Positions 33,680 through 44,084 of a stretch of DNA of 64,000 bases are shown piece after piece. Each line of letters begins with the position of its first letter. Positions within the stretch are counted from its first letter, which is position 1. The notes under the pieces are model-generated. The model saw only the letters and a program-made list of their open reading frames with translations. It had not been told where the DNA came from and did not search any database. The position numbers and the translations under genes are program-made. The stretch covers positions 449,754 through 513,753 of the forward strand of contig NZ_KK211346.1 of the NCBI RefSeq assembly GCF_000621785.1. Direction: 5' to 3'. The stretch comes from Ruminococcus flavefaciens ND2009. GTDB lineage: Bacteria > Bacillota > Clostridia > Oscillospirales > Ruminococcaceae.

Positions 33680-34186
33680 GTGCATAAAAATATTATACTT
33701 ATAGGTATGCCCGGAGTCGGTAAAAGCACAGTAGGCGTTATTCTTGCGAAAATACTCGGATACAGCTTCGTGGACACCGATCTTGTCATACAAAATAAAG
33801 AAAAAATGCTTCTGAAAGACATCATCTCGCAGAAGGGGATAGATGGCTTTATAGACACAGAAAACAGGATACTCAGCAGGTTTTCTGCCGAAAGATCTGT
33901 TATAGCAACAGGCGGAAGCGTTGTCTACGGCAAGGACGCAATGGCTAACCTCTCAAAAGACAGCGTTGTTGTGTACCTTAAGCTCGACTACAATAAGCTT
34001 AAATACCGTCTGGGCAACATAAAAAACAGGGGAGTTGTTATCCGCAAGGGTCAGTCTCTGAGTGCATTATATAAAGAGAGGGTACCACTCTATGAAAAGT
34101 ATGCCGATGTCATCATTGATGAGAATGGCTGCAACATAGAAAAGACCGTAAATAAAATCATGGCTGAACTGAAGAATTCTTTGTGA
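33680..34186 (+). CDS. aroK: shikimate kinase
   Basis: A 168-residue P-loop kinase that phosphorylates shikimate in aromatic amino acid synthesis. Motifs: Walker A GMPGVGKST (9-17), the substrate-binding DTD in VDTDLVIQ, and ATGGSVV, which stands at the usual GGG triplet position with Ser in place of the third Gly. The lid region holds RKGQSLSALYKER and the end is short. The start is GTG with GGAG eight bases upstream. It has its own promoter; no other shikimate-pathway genes are next to it. Confidence 0.88.
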   Translation: MHKNIILIGMPGVGKSTVGVILAKILGYSFVDTDLVIQNKEKMLLKDIISQKGIDGFIDTENRILSRFSAERSVIATGGSVVYGKDAMANLSKDSVVVYLKLDYNKLKYRLGNIKNRGVVIRKGQSLSALYKERVPLYEKYADVIIDENGCNIEKTVNKIMAELKNSL

Positions 34187-34255
34187 GAATTCTACAATTG
34201 TAAGCCTAAAAAAAAGCATATTTGCACAATTTTATCTTTTGTTTCAAAAAGTTCT

Positions 34256-34284
34256 TTGACATTTAGGTAATTATGTGTTATAAT
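34256..34284 (+). promoter_or_regulatory. promoter of the MinD-like / MgsA-like operon
   Basis: TTGACA (34256-34261), 17 bp, TATAAT (34279-34284), with TGT before the -10: full consensus. The leader of about 90 nt contains GCAG/CTGC and CCG/CGG pairings around 34322-34360. Confidence 0.9.
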
Positions 34285-34379
34285 GTACAGTAGGATTATT
34301 ATTATTAATAATTATCAGAGTCCGGTGCCGTTTATGCAGCAAAACTGCTTTGGCTTGCGGATATCGGAAAGGAAACGAA

Positions 34380-35117
34380 ATGTCTAAAATTATTGCTATT
34401 ACCTCAGGAAAGGGCGGTACCGGAAAGTCTACCGTCTGTGCTGGTCTTGGTTACACTCTTGCAAAGCAGGGGCACAGGACACTCATTATTGAACTGGACT
34501 TCGGTCTCAGATGTCTCGATATCATTTTCGGAGTTGAGGATAATATCAAGTATGACCTGGGAGACGTTCTCAGCGGCAAGAAGACCGCTCTGGAGGCTGT
34601 TGCTCAGATTCCTATGGCTTCAAATCTGAATATCCTTTGTGCACCTAAGACTCTGACCGCAGTTGACGCCGACCAGATAGTTGAGATCTGCCGTTCGGTA
34701 AAGAAATACTTTGAATACATCATCATCGATACAGGTGCGGGTATTAATTCTCACGTTTTTGATATTGTTGAGCAGGCAAACCTGATACTCGTAATATCTA
34801 CCCCCGATCCAGTCTGCATTAGAGACGCGAGCCTCATGTCTGATGAATTCTATAACAGAGGCAACAAGAGCCAGCGTCTTATCATAAACAAGATCAGCAA
34901 AAAGATCATCGGAAGTGAGCTCATCACTAACCTCGACGAGATCATCGATAAGGTCGGCGTTCAGCTAATCGGCGTTATCCCTGATGACTTCAAGATGACT
35001 GTTGCTACCGGAAAGGGAACTCCGATCCCTACAGACAGCGAGGCTCTCAGAGCATTCGATGCTATCTCAAAGCGTCTCGGCGGAGAGTTCGTTCCGCTTA
35101 CAGTTAAGACTGTATAA
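34380..35117 (+). CDS. MinD/ParA-like ATPase lacking the membrane-targeting helix
   Basis: A 245-residue deviant Walker A ATPase: SGKGGTGKST at 9-18, ELDFGLRCLDIIFG in the place of the MinD DxxGLRNLD motif, and IIIDTGAGI as Walker B. It is closest to MinD, but the C terminus ends GGEFVPLTVKTV, without the basic amphipathic helix that anchors MinD to membrane. Neither minC nor minE is adjacent; the next gene is an MgsA-like protein. The open frame upstream to 34350 is ignored because GGAAAGGAAACGAA precedes the ATG at 34380. It may position division or act in a different localisation system. Confidence 0.85.
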   Translation: MSKIIAITSGKGGTGKSTVCAGLGYTLAKQGHRTLIIELDFGLRCLDIIFGVEDNIKYDLGDVLSGKKTALEAVAQIPMASNLNILCAPKTLTAVDADQIVEICRSVKKYFEYIIIDTGAGINSHVFDIVEQANLILVISTPDPVCIRDASLMSDEFYNRGNKSQRLIINKISKKIIGSELITNLDEIIDKVGVQLIGVIPDDFKMTVATGKGTPIPTDSEALRAFDAISKRLGGEFVPLTVKTV

Positions 35118-35155
35118 AAGTATAATTTACCGCTTTGCGGGGAAAGGACATATAT

Positions 35156-35557
35156 ATGAAGATCGCAATTATTGCGCATGACGCTAAAAAGGAACTTATG
35201 GTTCAGTTCTGCAGCGCTTACTGCGGAATATTATCAAAGCATACTCTGATCGCTACAAATACTACCGGCAAGCAGGTAAGCGAAGCTACGGGACTCCCGA
35301 TAAAGAGATATCTCAGCGGACAGGGCGGAGCAGAACAGATCCTTGCACTTCTTTCGTGCAACGAGGTCGATGTCCTCCTTTTCTTCAGAGATCCTATCAA
35401 TCCTAAGGCAGCAGATGTTCACGGTATGAACCTCCTGAGACTCTGTGACGTTCATAACGTTCCTGTTGCAACAAATATCGCTACCGCTGAAGCGCTGATA
35501 CTCGCCCTTGAAAGAGGAGACCTTGATTGGCGTGAGGTCGGTAATCCGAGCATCTGA
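35156..35557 (+). CDS. mgsA: methylglyoxal synthase-like protein with altered active site
   Basis: A 133-residue member of the MGS-like fold. Family features: IAIIAHDAKKELM at the N terminus, ATNTTGKQVSEATG as phosphate-binding region, SGQGGAEQ, LLFFRDP and LLRLCDVHNVPVATNIATAEALI. Alignment by eye to E. coli MgsA shows the catalytic Asp71 of GGDQQ replaced by Ala59, His98 by Ala86 and Asp101 by His89. So either the enzyme uses other residues or the protein no longer makes methylglyoxal. RBS GGGGAAAGGA supports the ATG at 35156. It follows the MinD-like gene by 38 bp and ends before a terminator. Confidence 0.8.
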   Translation: MKIAIIAHDAKKELMVQFCSAYCGILSKHTLIATNTTGKQVSEATGLPIKRYLSGQGGAEQILALLSCNEVDVLLFFRDPINPKAADVHGMNLLRLCDVHNVPVATNIATAEALILALERGDLDWREVGNPSI

Positions 35558-35562
35558 TATTT

Positions 35563-35590
35563 AATTGTCCCTTCATCAAGGGACAATTTT
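35563..35590 (+). terminator. terminator after the MgsA-like gene
   Basis: AATTGTCCCTT (35563-35573) pairs perfectly with AAGGGACAATT (35578-35588) around CATC, followed by TT. It lies only 35 bp before hisS, for which no separate promoter is evident. Confidence 0.85.
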
Positions 35591-35624
35591 CATGTTAAAA
35601 CACACAAGGAAAGGCTTGAAATAT

Positions 35625-36959
35625 ATGGCTATTAATATCAAACGCCCTAACGGTACCGAAGACGTTCTTCCAAAGGATATCCATAAGTGGTATACAATTG
35701 AGAAGATAGCACGTGAAACTGCTGAGAGCTACGGCTTCGGTGAGCTGCGTTTCCCAACTTTTGAGAATACAGATCTCTTTCTGCGTTCTGTCGGCGAAAC
35801 TACCGACGTCGTTCAGAAGGAGATGTATACAGTAAAGGCGAAGGAGACCGAATTCACGCTCCGCCCCGAGGGAACAGCAGGTGCTATCCGCGCAATGCTC
35901 CAGAACGGACTCCTCAACGAGGCTATGCCCCAGAGGATATTCTACATCATTTCATGCTTCCGTCATGAAAGGCCCCAGGCCGGCAGACTTCGTGAATTTC
36001 ACCAGTTCGGACTGGAAATGGCAGGAAGCTCATCACCTGCGGCAGACGCTGAGGTCATAAGTCTTGCTAAGAATATTCTTGACAGACTCGGTCTGAAGAA
36101 GATAGAGCTCCACATCAACTCTATCGGCTGTCCTGCCTGCCGTGCCAAGTATCATGAAGCTCTGAGGGCTTATTTTGAGCCCCGCAAGGACGAGCTCTGT
36201 GACACCTGCAAGGAGCGTCTCGTAAAGAATCCTATGAGACTTCTCGACTGCAAGAGCCCTGAGGATCGCGAAATAGCCAAGGATGCTCCGGTTATTCTCG
36301 ATTATCTCTGTGAGGAGTGCAGCGACCACTTCGCTAAGCTGAAAAAGTACCTGGATAATGCTAAGATCTCCTATATCGTTGACCCCAAGATCGTGCGCGG
36401 ACTTGATTACTACACCAAAACTGTTTTTGAGTTCATAACAACTGAAATCGGAGCTCAGGGAACAGTCTGCGGCGGCGGACGCTATGACGGACTTATTGAA
36501 CAGTTAGGCGGACAGCCTACTCCCGCTCTCGGCTTCGGTATGGGCATCGAGCGACTCCTTCTTGTTATGGACAAGCAGCAATGCGATTACCTTGCTCCGA
36601 AGAAGTGTGACATTTACTTCGCTACAATGGGCGATGCTGCTCTTGAAAAGGCTATGGAACTGGTAAAGGATCTCCGTGAATTCGGCTATCGTGCTGAATA
36701 TGACCTCATGGGCAGAGGAATAAAGGCTCAGATGAAGTACGCCAACAAGATAGGCGCGGTATATACTATGGTCATCGGCGATAATGAGCTCAATGAAGGA
36801 AAAGCCCGCCTCAAGGAAATGGAGAGCGGCGAGGAGAAGGAAATGCTTCTCAACGAAAAATTCACTGCAAATTTTGAAAACGAGTATTTCAACAAGGTAC
36901 TCGATGTCATAGACGAGGAAAATCATTCTATGTTCGCATTCACAGGGGAGGATAAGTAA
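35625..36959 (+). CDS. hisS: histidyl-tRNA synthetase
   Basis: A 444-residue class II synthetase. It begins INIKRPNGTEDVLP, with motif 2 in FRHERPQAGRLREFHQFGLE, the histidine loops GLDYYTKTVFEF and GGGRYDGL, motif 3 GFGMGIERLLL, and the C-terminal anticodon-binding domain (about 340-430). AAGGAAAGG at 35606-35614 supports the ATG at 35625; an upstream open stretch overlaps the terminator and is not used. It lies 1 bp before aspS, as in other Firmicutes. No T-box leader is present. Confidence 0.96.
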   Translation: MAINIKRPNGTEDVLPKDIHKWYTIEKIARETAESYGFGELRFPTFENTDLFLRSVGETTDVVQKEMYTVKAKETEFTLRPEGTAGAIRAMLQNGLLNEAMPQRIFYIISCFRHERPQAGRLREFHQFGLEMAGSSSPAADAEVISLAKNILDRLGLKKIELHINSIGCPACRAKYHEALRAYFEPRKDELCDTCKERLVKNPMRLLDCKSPEDREIAKDAPVILDYLCEECSDHFAKLKKYLDNAKISYIVDPKIVRGLDYYTKTVFEFITTEIGAQGTVCGGGRYDGLIEQLGGQPTPALGFGMGIERLLLVMDKQQCDYLAPKKCDIYFATMGDAALEKAMELVKDLREFGYRAEYDLMGRGIKAQMKYANKIGAVYTMVIGDNELNEGKARLKEMESGEEKEMLLNEKFTANFENEYFNKVLDVIDEENHSMFAFTGEDK

Positions 36960-36960
36960 A

Positions 36961-38742
36961 ATGGCAGACAGTATGAAAGGACTGAAGCGCACACACTACT
37001 GCGGAGAGGTCACTGAGATCGGCAAGGAAGTAGTAGTCGGCGGCTTCGTTGACAGAATAAGAAACAAGGGCGGAGTTATCTTTATAGTTCTCCGCGACAG
37101 AACAGGCGTTGTTCAGCTTCTCTTCAATGATGAGACCGACAAGGAGCTTTTTGAAAAGGCTGCATCATGCAGAAGTGAATATGTTCTCATGGCAAAGGGC
37201 GAAGTCCGTGAGCGTGAGAGCAAAAACGACAAGCTCAAGACAGGTCATGTTGAGATCTTTGTAACCGACCTCAGGATACTTGCAAAGGCTCAGACAACAC
37301 CTTTTGAGATCACCGACGAGACAAAGGTAAATGATGAGCTTCGTCTGAAGTACCGTTACCTTGACCTGAGACGTGCTCCTCTCCAGGAGAACATCATCAA
37401 ACGCCATCAGATCGCAAAGGTTACCCGCGAATACTTCTATGAGAACGGATTCCTCGAAATAGAAACTCCTATGATGATGAAGTCTACTCCCGAGGGAGCA
37501 AGAGACTACCTTATCCCATCAAGAGTACATCAGGGCAAATTCTATGCACTTCCTCAGTCTCCTCAGATCTATAAGCAGCTTCTTATGGTAGCGGGCTTTG
37601 ACCGCTATATCCAGCTTGCACGCTGCTTCCGCGATGAGGATCTGAGAGCAGACAGACAGCCTGAGTTCACACAGGTGGATCTTGAAATGTCTTTCGTGGA
37701 CGCTGATGATATTCAGCAGTGTGTTGAAGGCTATATCCAGCGCCTTTTCAAGGAAGTTCTCGGTGTTGATATTCCTACGCCGCTTCCTCGTCTGACATTT
37801 GCGGACGCTATGAACCGCTACGGTTCTGACAAGCCTGATACTCGTTTCGGATTTGAGATCCAGGATATAACAGATACTGTCAAGGATATAGATTTCGTAG
37901 TATTTAAGAATGCAATCGAAGACGGCGGCTCTGTACGTGCGATAAACGTAAAGAACGGTGCTTCTGTTTACACCCGCAAGGAGATTGACAAGCTTGTTGA
38001 GCACGCAAAGGGCATCGGCGCAAAGGGACTTGCTTATATTCGCTGGGCGGATGAACCTAACTGCTCATTCAAAAAATTCCTGGCTGACGGAGAGCTTGAA
38101 AAGATCTGCACGGCAGTTGACGCACATGAGGGTGATCTGGTCCTTATCTGCGCTGACAAGACCAAAACTGTTCTTGCTACACTCGGTGCAATAAGACTTA
38201 TCTGTGCAAAGAAGCTGGACGTTATTCCCGAAGATCAGTATAACTTCCTCTGGATAACAGAAATGCCATTCTTTGAGCACGACGATGAAAACAACACCTG
38301 GGTAGCAGCACATCATCCCTTCACAATGCCTATGGAGGAGTGCCTTGAGTATCTCGATACAGACCCCGCAAATGTCCGCGCAAAGGCGTGGGATCTGGTA
38401 CTTAACGGTACAGAGCTTTCAAGTGGATCAATGCGTATAACCGATTTTGAGCTTCAGCAGAAAATGTTTGAAGCGCTTGGCATGACTGATGAAGAAATAC
38501 AGGCAAAATTCGGCTTCCTTGTTGACGCTTACAGATACGGTGCACCGCCTCACGGTGGTATGGGTATCGGTCTTGACCGTATCGCAATGATAATGTGCAA
38601 GGCTGACAGTCTCCGTGATGTAACAGCATTCCCGAAGGTTCAGAATGCAAGTGAGCTTATGTCTGAGTGTCCTTCAACTGTTGACGACGAGAGCCTTGAT
38701 GTCCTCGGTATCACAGTTGTAAAGAAGGAAGACGATGAGTAA
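36961..38742 (+). CDS. aspS: aspartyl-tRNA synthetase (bacterial type)
   Basis: A 593-residue enzyme with N-terminal OB-fold anticodon-binding domain (about 14-110), class II catalytic core and the bacterial GAD insertion (about 310-400). Seen: RYLDLRR, motif 2 ARCFRDEDLRADRQPEFTQ, HHPFTMP and motif 3 GMGIGLDRIAMIM. Length is normal. It starts 1 bp after hisS and its end overlaps the NUDIX gene by 8 bp, so the three are one operon. Confidence 0.97.
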   Translation: MADSMKGLKRTHYCGEVTEIGKEVVVGGFVDRIRNKGGVIFIVLRDRTGVVQLLFNDETDKELFEKAASCRSEYVLMAKGEVRERESKNDKLKTGHVEIFVTDLRILAKAQTTPFEITDETKVNDELRLKYRYLDLRRAPLQENIIKRHQIAKVTREYFYENGFLEIETPMMMKSTPEGARDYLIPSRVHQGKFYALPQSPQIYKQLLMVAGFDRYIQLARCFRDEDLRADRQPEFTQVDLEMSFVDADDIQQCVEGYIQRLFKEVLGVDIPTPLPRLTFADAMNRYGSDKPDTRFGFEIQDITDTVKDIDFVVFKNAIEDGGSVRAINVKNGASVYTRKEIDKLVEHAKGIGAKGLAYIRWADEPNCSFKKFLADGELEKICTAVDAHEGDLVLICADKTKTVLATLGAIRLICAKKLDVIPEDQYNFLWITEMPFFEHDDENNTWVAAHHPFTMPMEECLEYLDTDPANVRAKAWDLVLNGTELSSGSMRITDFELQQKMFEALGMTDEEIQAKFGFLVDAYRYGAPPHGGMGIGLDRIAMIMCKADSLRDVTAFPKVQNASELMSECPSTVDDESLDVLGITVVKKEDDE

Positions 38743-39193
38743 TCGCTATTACGCTGTATGCGGAATACTTGACATAGATGGCAGGATACTCTTTGTCAGG
38801 CACACTTATGGTGCAGCTAAAGAGAGGATACTTATTCCCGGCGGATATGTCAAGGAAGGGGAGCTCCCTTCCGAAGCCGTAAAACGTGAGCTTATGGAAG
38901 AAACTGGCGTTGATTCCGAAGCAGAATCAGTATTTGCGGTTCAGTTCAGAAAAGAGCAATGGATAATCGTTTTCAGGCTGAAATACATTTCGGGCGAGCC
39001 TAAGTCCGATGGCTATGAAAACAGTGAAGTACTGCTGCTCACACCTGAGGAAGCGGTGAAGCGCAGCGACATAACGAATATGAGCCGCGCTATCCTTAAC
39101 TCATACATAAAGCAGAAGGATAACTCGCTTGAAAAAGGAAGTTATAACTCCATTTCTCTTAAAGATGAGGTTTTCGAGATATTTGGTGTATAA
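38735..39193 (+). CDS. NUDIX hydrolase
   Basis: A 152-residue protein with the Nudix box GGYVKEGELPSEAVKREL (34-51) continuing into MEETGV, i.e. Gx5Ex7RExxEExGV. The N-terminal VCGILDIDGRILFVRHTYG forms the usual beta sheet. Nudix enzymes cleave nucleoside diphosphates linked to other groups; the substrate is not predictable. Its start overlaps aspS by 8 bp. No terminator is obvious before the next promoter. Confidence 0.88.
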   Translation: MSNRYYAVCGILDIDGRILFVRHTYGAAKERILIPGGYVKEGELPSEAVKRELMEETGVDSEAESVFAVQFRKEQWIIVFRLKYISGEPKSDGYENSEVLLLTPEEAVKRSDITNMSRAILNSYIKQKDNSLEKGSYNSISLKDEVFEIFGV

Positions 39194-39229
39194 AACCTGA
39201 AAAAACACAAAAAAACATAGGATTTTTTA

Positions 39230-39258
39230 TTGACTTTTTATTCAAAAAAAGGTATAAT
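39230..39258 (+). promoter_or_regulatory. first promoter before the V-ATPase operon
   Basis: TTGACT (39230-39235), 17 bp, TATAAT (39253-39258). A terminator-like hairpin follows only about 25-60 bp downstream of the predicted start near 39265. Confidence 0.8.
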
Positions 39259-39264
39259 AATAAA

Positions 39265-39325
39265 TGTGATTTGAATAATCTGATTAGGGAGCTGTCTGTA
39301 GGGTTAGCTCCCTTTCTGTTTTTTG
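39265..39325 (+). ncRNA. candidate short RNA or attenuated leader (about 60 nt)
   Basis: Between the predicted start and a second promoter lies AGGGAGCT (39286-39293) pairing with AGCTCCCT (39306-39313), followed by TTCTGTTTTTTG. A transcript from the first promoter should stop here, giving a small RNA of about 60 nt, unless an antiterminator structure forms. No ORF is present. Confidence 0.5.
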
Positions 39326-39350
39326 TTAGAGTTTATTAACAAAAAATCTA

Positions 39351-39379
39351 TTGACTATCAAATTAATAAGTGTTATACT
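39351..39379 (+). promoter_or_regulatory. second, proximal V-ATPase promoter
   Basis: TTGACT (39351-39356), 17 bp, TATACT (39374-39379). Near the predicted start, AATGAC (39390-39395) pairs with GTCATT (39401-39406), followed by TTT. Confidence 0.8.
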
Positions 39380-39424
39380 AAAATCACTGAATGACTGTTG
39401 GTCATTTTTAGAGGAGGTATTGAA

Positions 39425-39733
39425 ATGGCATCGGAAGCTGTAAAAAAGATCCTCGAAGCCGAAGCACTCTCGGACAAGAAAAATGCCGAAGCAAGACGTC
39501 AGCGCGAGGACATAATCAGTTCTGCCTCGGGAAGTTCCTCGCTTGCTATTCAGAAGAAAATAAGTGAAGCTACTTCCGAAGCATCAAAGCTAAGACAGTC
39601 TTACGATTCAAAGCTCGAAAGCTACCGCAAAAAGGCGGCGGCTGAGTGCGATGAAAAGATAGGCGAAATAAAAAAACTTGCAGGCGCAAATACCGATAAA
39701 GCAGTTGCTGAGATAATCAGCAGGTTTTTCTGA
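39425..39733 (+). CDS. ntpF: V-type ATPase subunit G/H (peripheral stalk, NtpF)
   Basis: A 102-residue almost all-helical protein rich in Ala, Glu, Lys and Ser, with no membrane segment, as expected for the coiled-coil peripheral stalk subunit that pairs with NtpE. AGAGGAGG supports the ATG at 39425. It is the first gene of a nine-gene cluster whose order ntpFIKECGABD equals that of Enterococcus hirae, which is the main support for the name. Sequence conservation in this family is low. Confidence 0.85.
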   Translation: MASEAVKKILEAEALSDKKNAEARRQREDIISSASGSSSLAIQKKISEATSEASKLRQSYDSKLESYRKKAAAECDEKIGEIKKLAGANTDKAVAEIISRFF

Positions 39734-39765
39734 TGTTTGTTCCTGAAAGGAGAGTGATGTAAAAT

Positions 39766-42205
<2,440 letters not shown>

Positions 42206-42218
42206 TGGAGGTAGGATT

Positions 42219-42809
42219 ATGTCAGGACTTGACGAGATCTTAACTCTCATTGAACAGCAGCAGAAACAGACTGAAGAAACCATTATAAAGTCTGCCGAAA
42301 GCAAAGCAGCTGCAATAAAAGCAGAGGGCGATGAAAAGGCAAGGAAAGCTTATGAAGACCACCTCAGGATCGCAAAGGCTCAGGCTGAAAAAGACTTTGA
42401 AAATTCCTGTGCTTCAGTAGATGCTTCAATGAAACGCAAAATTCTCGCCTGCAAGGTAGAGATGATCGATGCTGCTATCGAAAAGACGATCAGCAAGCTT
42501 AAAACTCTTCCCGACAAGGAATACTTTGAACTGCTGTTAAGACTTATCAGTCGTCATACCCAGCAGGGAAAGGGTGTACTCGCTCTCAGTGAAGCTGATC
42601 TCAAGCGTGTTCCTGCTGATTTTGAACAGAAGCTGAGCGAGCTTTCAGCCAAGAGCGGCGGAATAGAACTTTCCAATGAGCCTGCTGATATTGAAGACGG
42701 CTTCATACTCAGCTATGGGCTTATCTCTGAGAATTGCTGCTTCCGCGCAATGATAGAAGCTGAAAAGGAAGATATAAGAGACACAGCCGCAAGGATACTG
42801 TTCAGGTAG
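42219..42809 (+). CDS. ntpE: V-type ATPase subunit E (peripheral stalk)
   Basis: A 196-residue protein: the first 100 residues form a charged helix (QQQKQTEETIIKSAESKA...), the rest a compact alpha/beta end, as in V-ATPase E. It joins subunit G/H to hold the catalytic head in place. Ends with LISENCCFRAMIEAEKEDIRDTAARILF, typical of the family. It is 8 bp from ntpC. Identification rests on form and operon position. Confidence 0.9.
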   Translation: MSGLDEILTLIEQQQKQTEETIIKSAESKAAAIKAEGDEKARKAYEDHLRIAKAQAEKDFENSCASVDASMKRKILACKVEMIDAAIEKTISKLKTLPDKEYFELLLRLISRHTQQGKGVLALSEADLKRVPADFEQKLSELSAKSGGIELSNEPADIEDGFILSYGLISENCCFRAMIEAEKEDIRDTAARILFR

Positions 42810-42817
42810 GTGATAGC

Positions 42818-43759
42818 ATGAACGGAACAAAATACGCAAATGCTGTCGGAGCTGTCAGAGCTATGGAAAACACTCTCCTTAGCAAAAGCGACATTGAACA
42901 GCTTATAAATGCCAGAAATAAGACCGAAATGAGTTCTATAACTGCTTCAAAGAGCGGTGCTGCAAAGTCCGAGGATCTTGCTGATGTCTGGTCGATGCTT
43001 ATGGAATACGCTCCTGACTGTAAGGAGCTTGAGATACTTCTCTACAGAAACGATTTTCATAATCTGAAGGCTGTGCTCAAGGCGATAATCTCTAACAGAG
43101 AACCCGAGCAGTATTATATAGCTCCTTCAAATGTCGGGCTAAAGGAACTGACTGAAGCTATAAACACCAAGGATCCGGGCGGACTTCCCGAATATATGCG
43201 CAATACTGCTTCCGAGGCTTATGAGCTGGTCACCAGGACCCTGGACGGTCAGCTCTCGGACTCTCTCATAGATAAAGCAGCACTTGAAGCTATGCAGAAC
43301 AGCGCAGCTGTCTCAGGCAGCGAATTCATGCAGAGATACGCGCAGCTTACTACAGCCTGCGCAGATATAAAGACTGCCTACAGATGCTGTCTGCTGAGCA
43401 AATCAGCCCAGTTCATGGAAACAGCTGTATGCGGAAGTCAGGAGCTTGAAAAGGATGCACTTATAAAAGCGTCTCTTGCCGGCACAGAGCAGTTTTTCTC
43501 GCACCTTGAGACTACGCCTTACAGCGACGGAGCAGCTCTTCTGAAAGAATCTGCTGCAAAGTATGAAAAATGGTGTGATGATGTGCTCATGGAGCTTGCA
43601 GAGTCAGCGAGAATGCTGGCTTTCGGCTCAGAGCCTCTTGCTGCCTACTTCATCGCTAAGGAAGCAGAAATAAAGAATCTCAGGATACTCTCTGTCTGCA
43701 AGGAATTCGGCGCAGACAAGGAAACTATCACGGAAAGGATGAGAAAGCTATATGTATAA
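42818..43759 (+). CDS. ntpC: V-type ATPase subunit C (d subunit)
   Basis: A 313-residue all-helical protein of the V0 d/AC39 family, which links the central shaft to the K ring. Typical pieces are NAVGAVRAMENTLLS near the N terminus, LLYRNDFHNLKAVLKAI near residue 70, and AEIKNLRILSVCKEFGA at the C terminus. The ATG follows GTAGGTG. The last 8 bp overlap ntpG, indicating coupling. Confidence 0.93.
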   Translation: MNGTKYANAVGAVRAMENTLLSKSDIEQLINARNKTEMSSITASKSGAAKSEDLADVWSMLMEYAPDCKELEILLYRNDFHNLKAVLKAIISNREPEQYYIAPSNVGLKELTEAINTKDPGGLPEYMRNTASEAYELVTRTLDGQLSDSLIDKAALEAMQNSAAVSGSEFMQRYAQLTTACADIKTAYRCCLLSKSAQFMETAVCGSQELEKDALIKASLAGTEQFFSHLETTPYSDGAALLKESAAKYEKWCDDVLMELAESARMLAFGSEPLAAYFIAKEAEIKNLRILSVCKEFGADKETITERMRKLYV

Positions 43760-44063
43760 AGCAGCAGTGATCGGCGACAGTGCCAGCGTATCAGGCTTCG
43801 CTGCCCTTGGTCTTTCCGTTTTCCGTGAGACTGAACCCGAAAAGATAACCAAGCTCATTTCAAGGCTTGCGGCTAATGAGTTTGCTGTGATATACATCAC
43901 AGAGCCCGCAGCTGCTCTGGTGAGCGATACTATAGCAAAATACAGAAGCAGCAAGCTCCCATCAATAGTTCTTATCCCTGCCATCGAAGGCAATACGGGA
44001 GACGGCATGAGAGCACTTCATGAGGCGGTAGAAAAAGCTGTCGGCTCAGATATACTGAATTAG
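43752..44063 (+). CDS. ntpG: V-type ATPase subunit F (NtpG)
   Basis: A 103-residue small alpha/beta protein with the family start AVIGDSASVSGFAALGLSVF and the later VIYITEPAA and IVLIPAIEGNTG. It sits on the rotor stalk with subunit D. The start overlaps ntpC. In E. hirae nomenclature this gene is ntpG, in other systems it is atpF or subunit F. Confidence 0.93.
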   Translation: MYKAAVIGDSASVSGFAALGLSVFRETEPEKITKLISRLAANEFAVIYITEPAAALVSDTIAKYRSSKLPSIVLIPAIEGNTGDGMRALHEAVEKAVGSDILN

Positions 44064-44084
44064 GAAAGAGGCGGATTTGCATAA

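Noticed and set aside
35558..35624. T-box riboswitch before hisS-aspS
   Set aside because: The spacer has only one terminator hairpin and is too short; no T-box sequence was seen.
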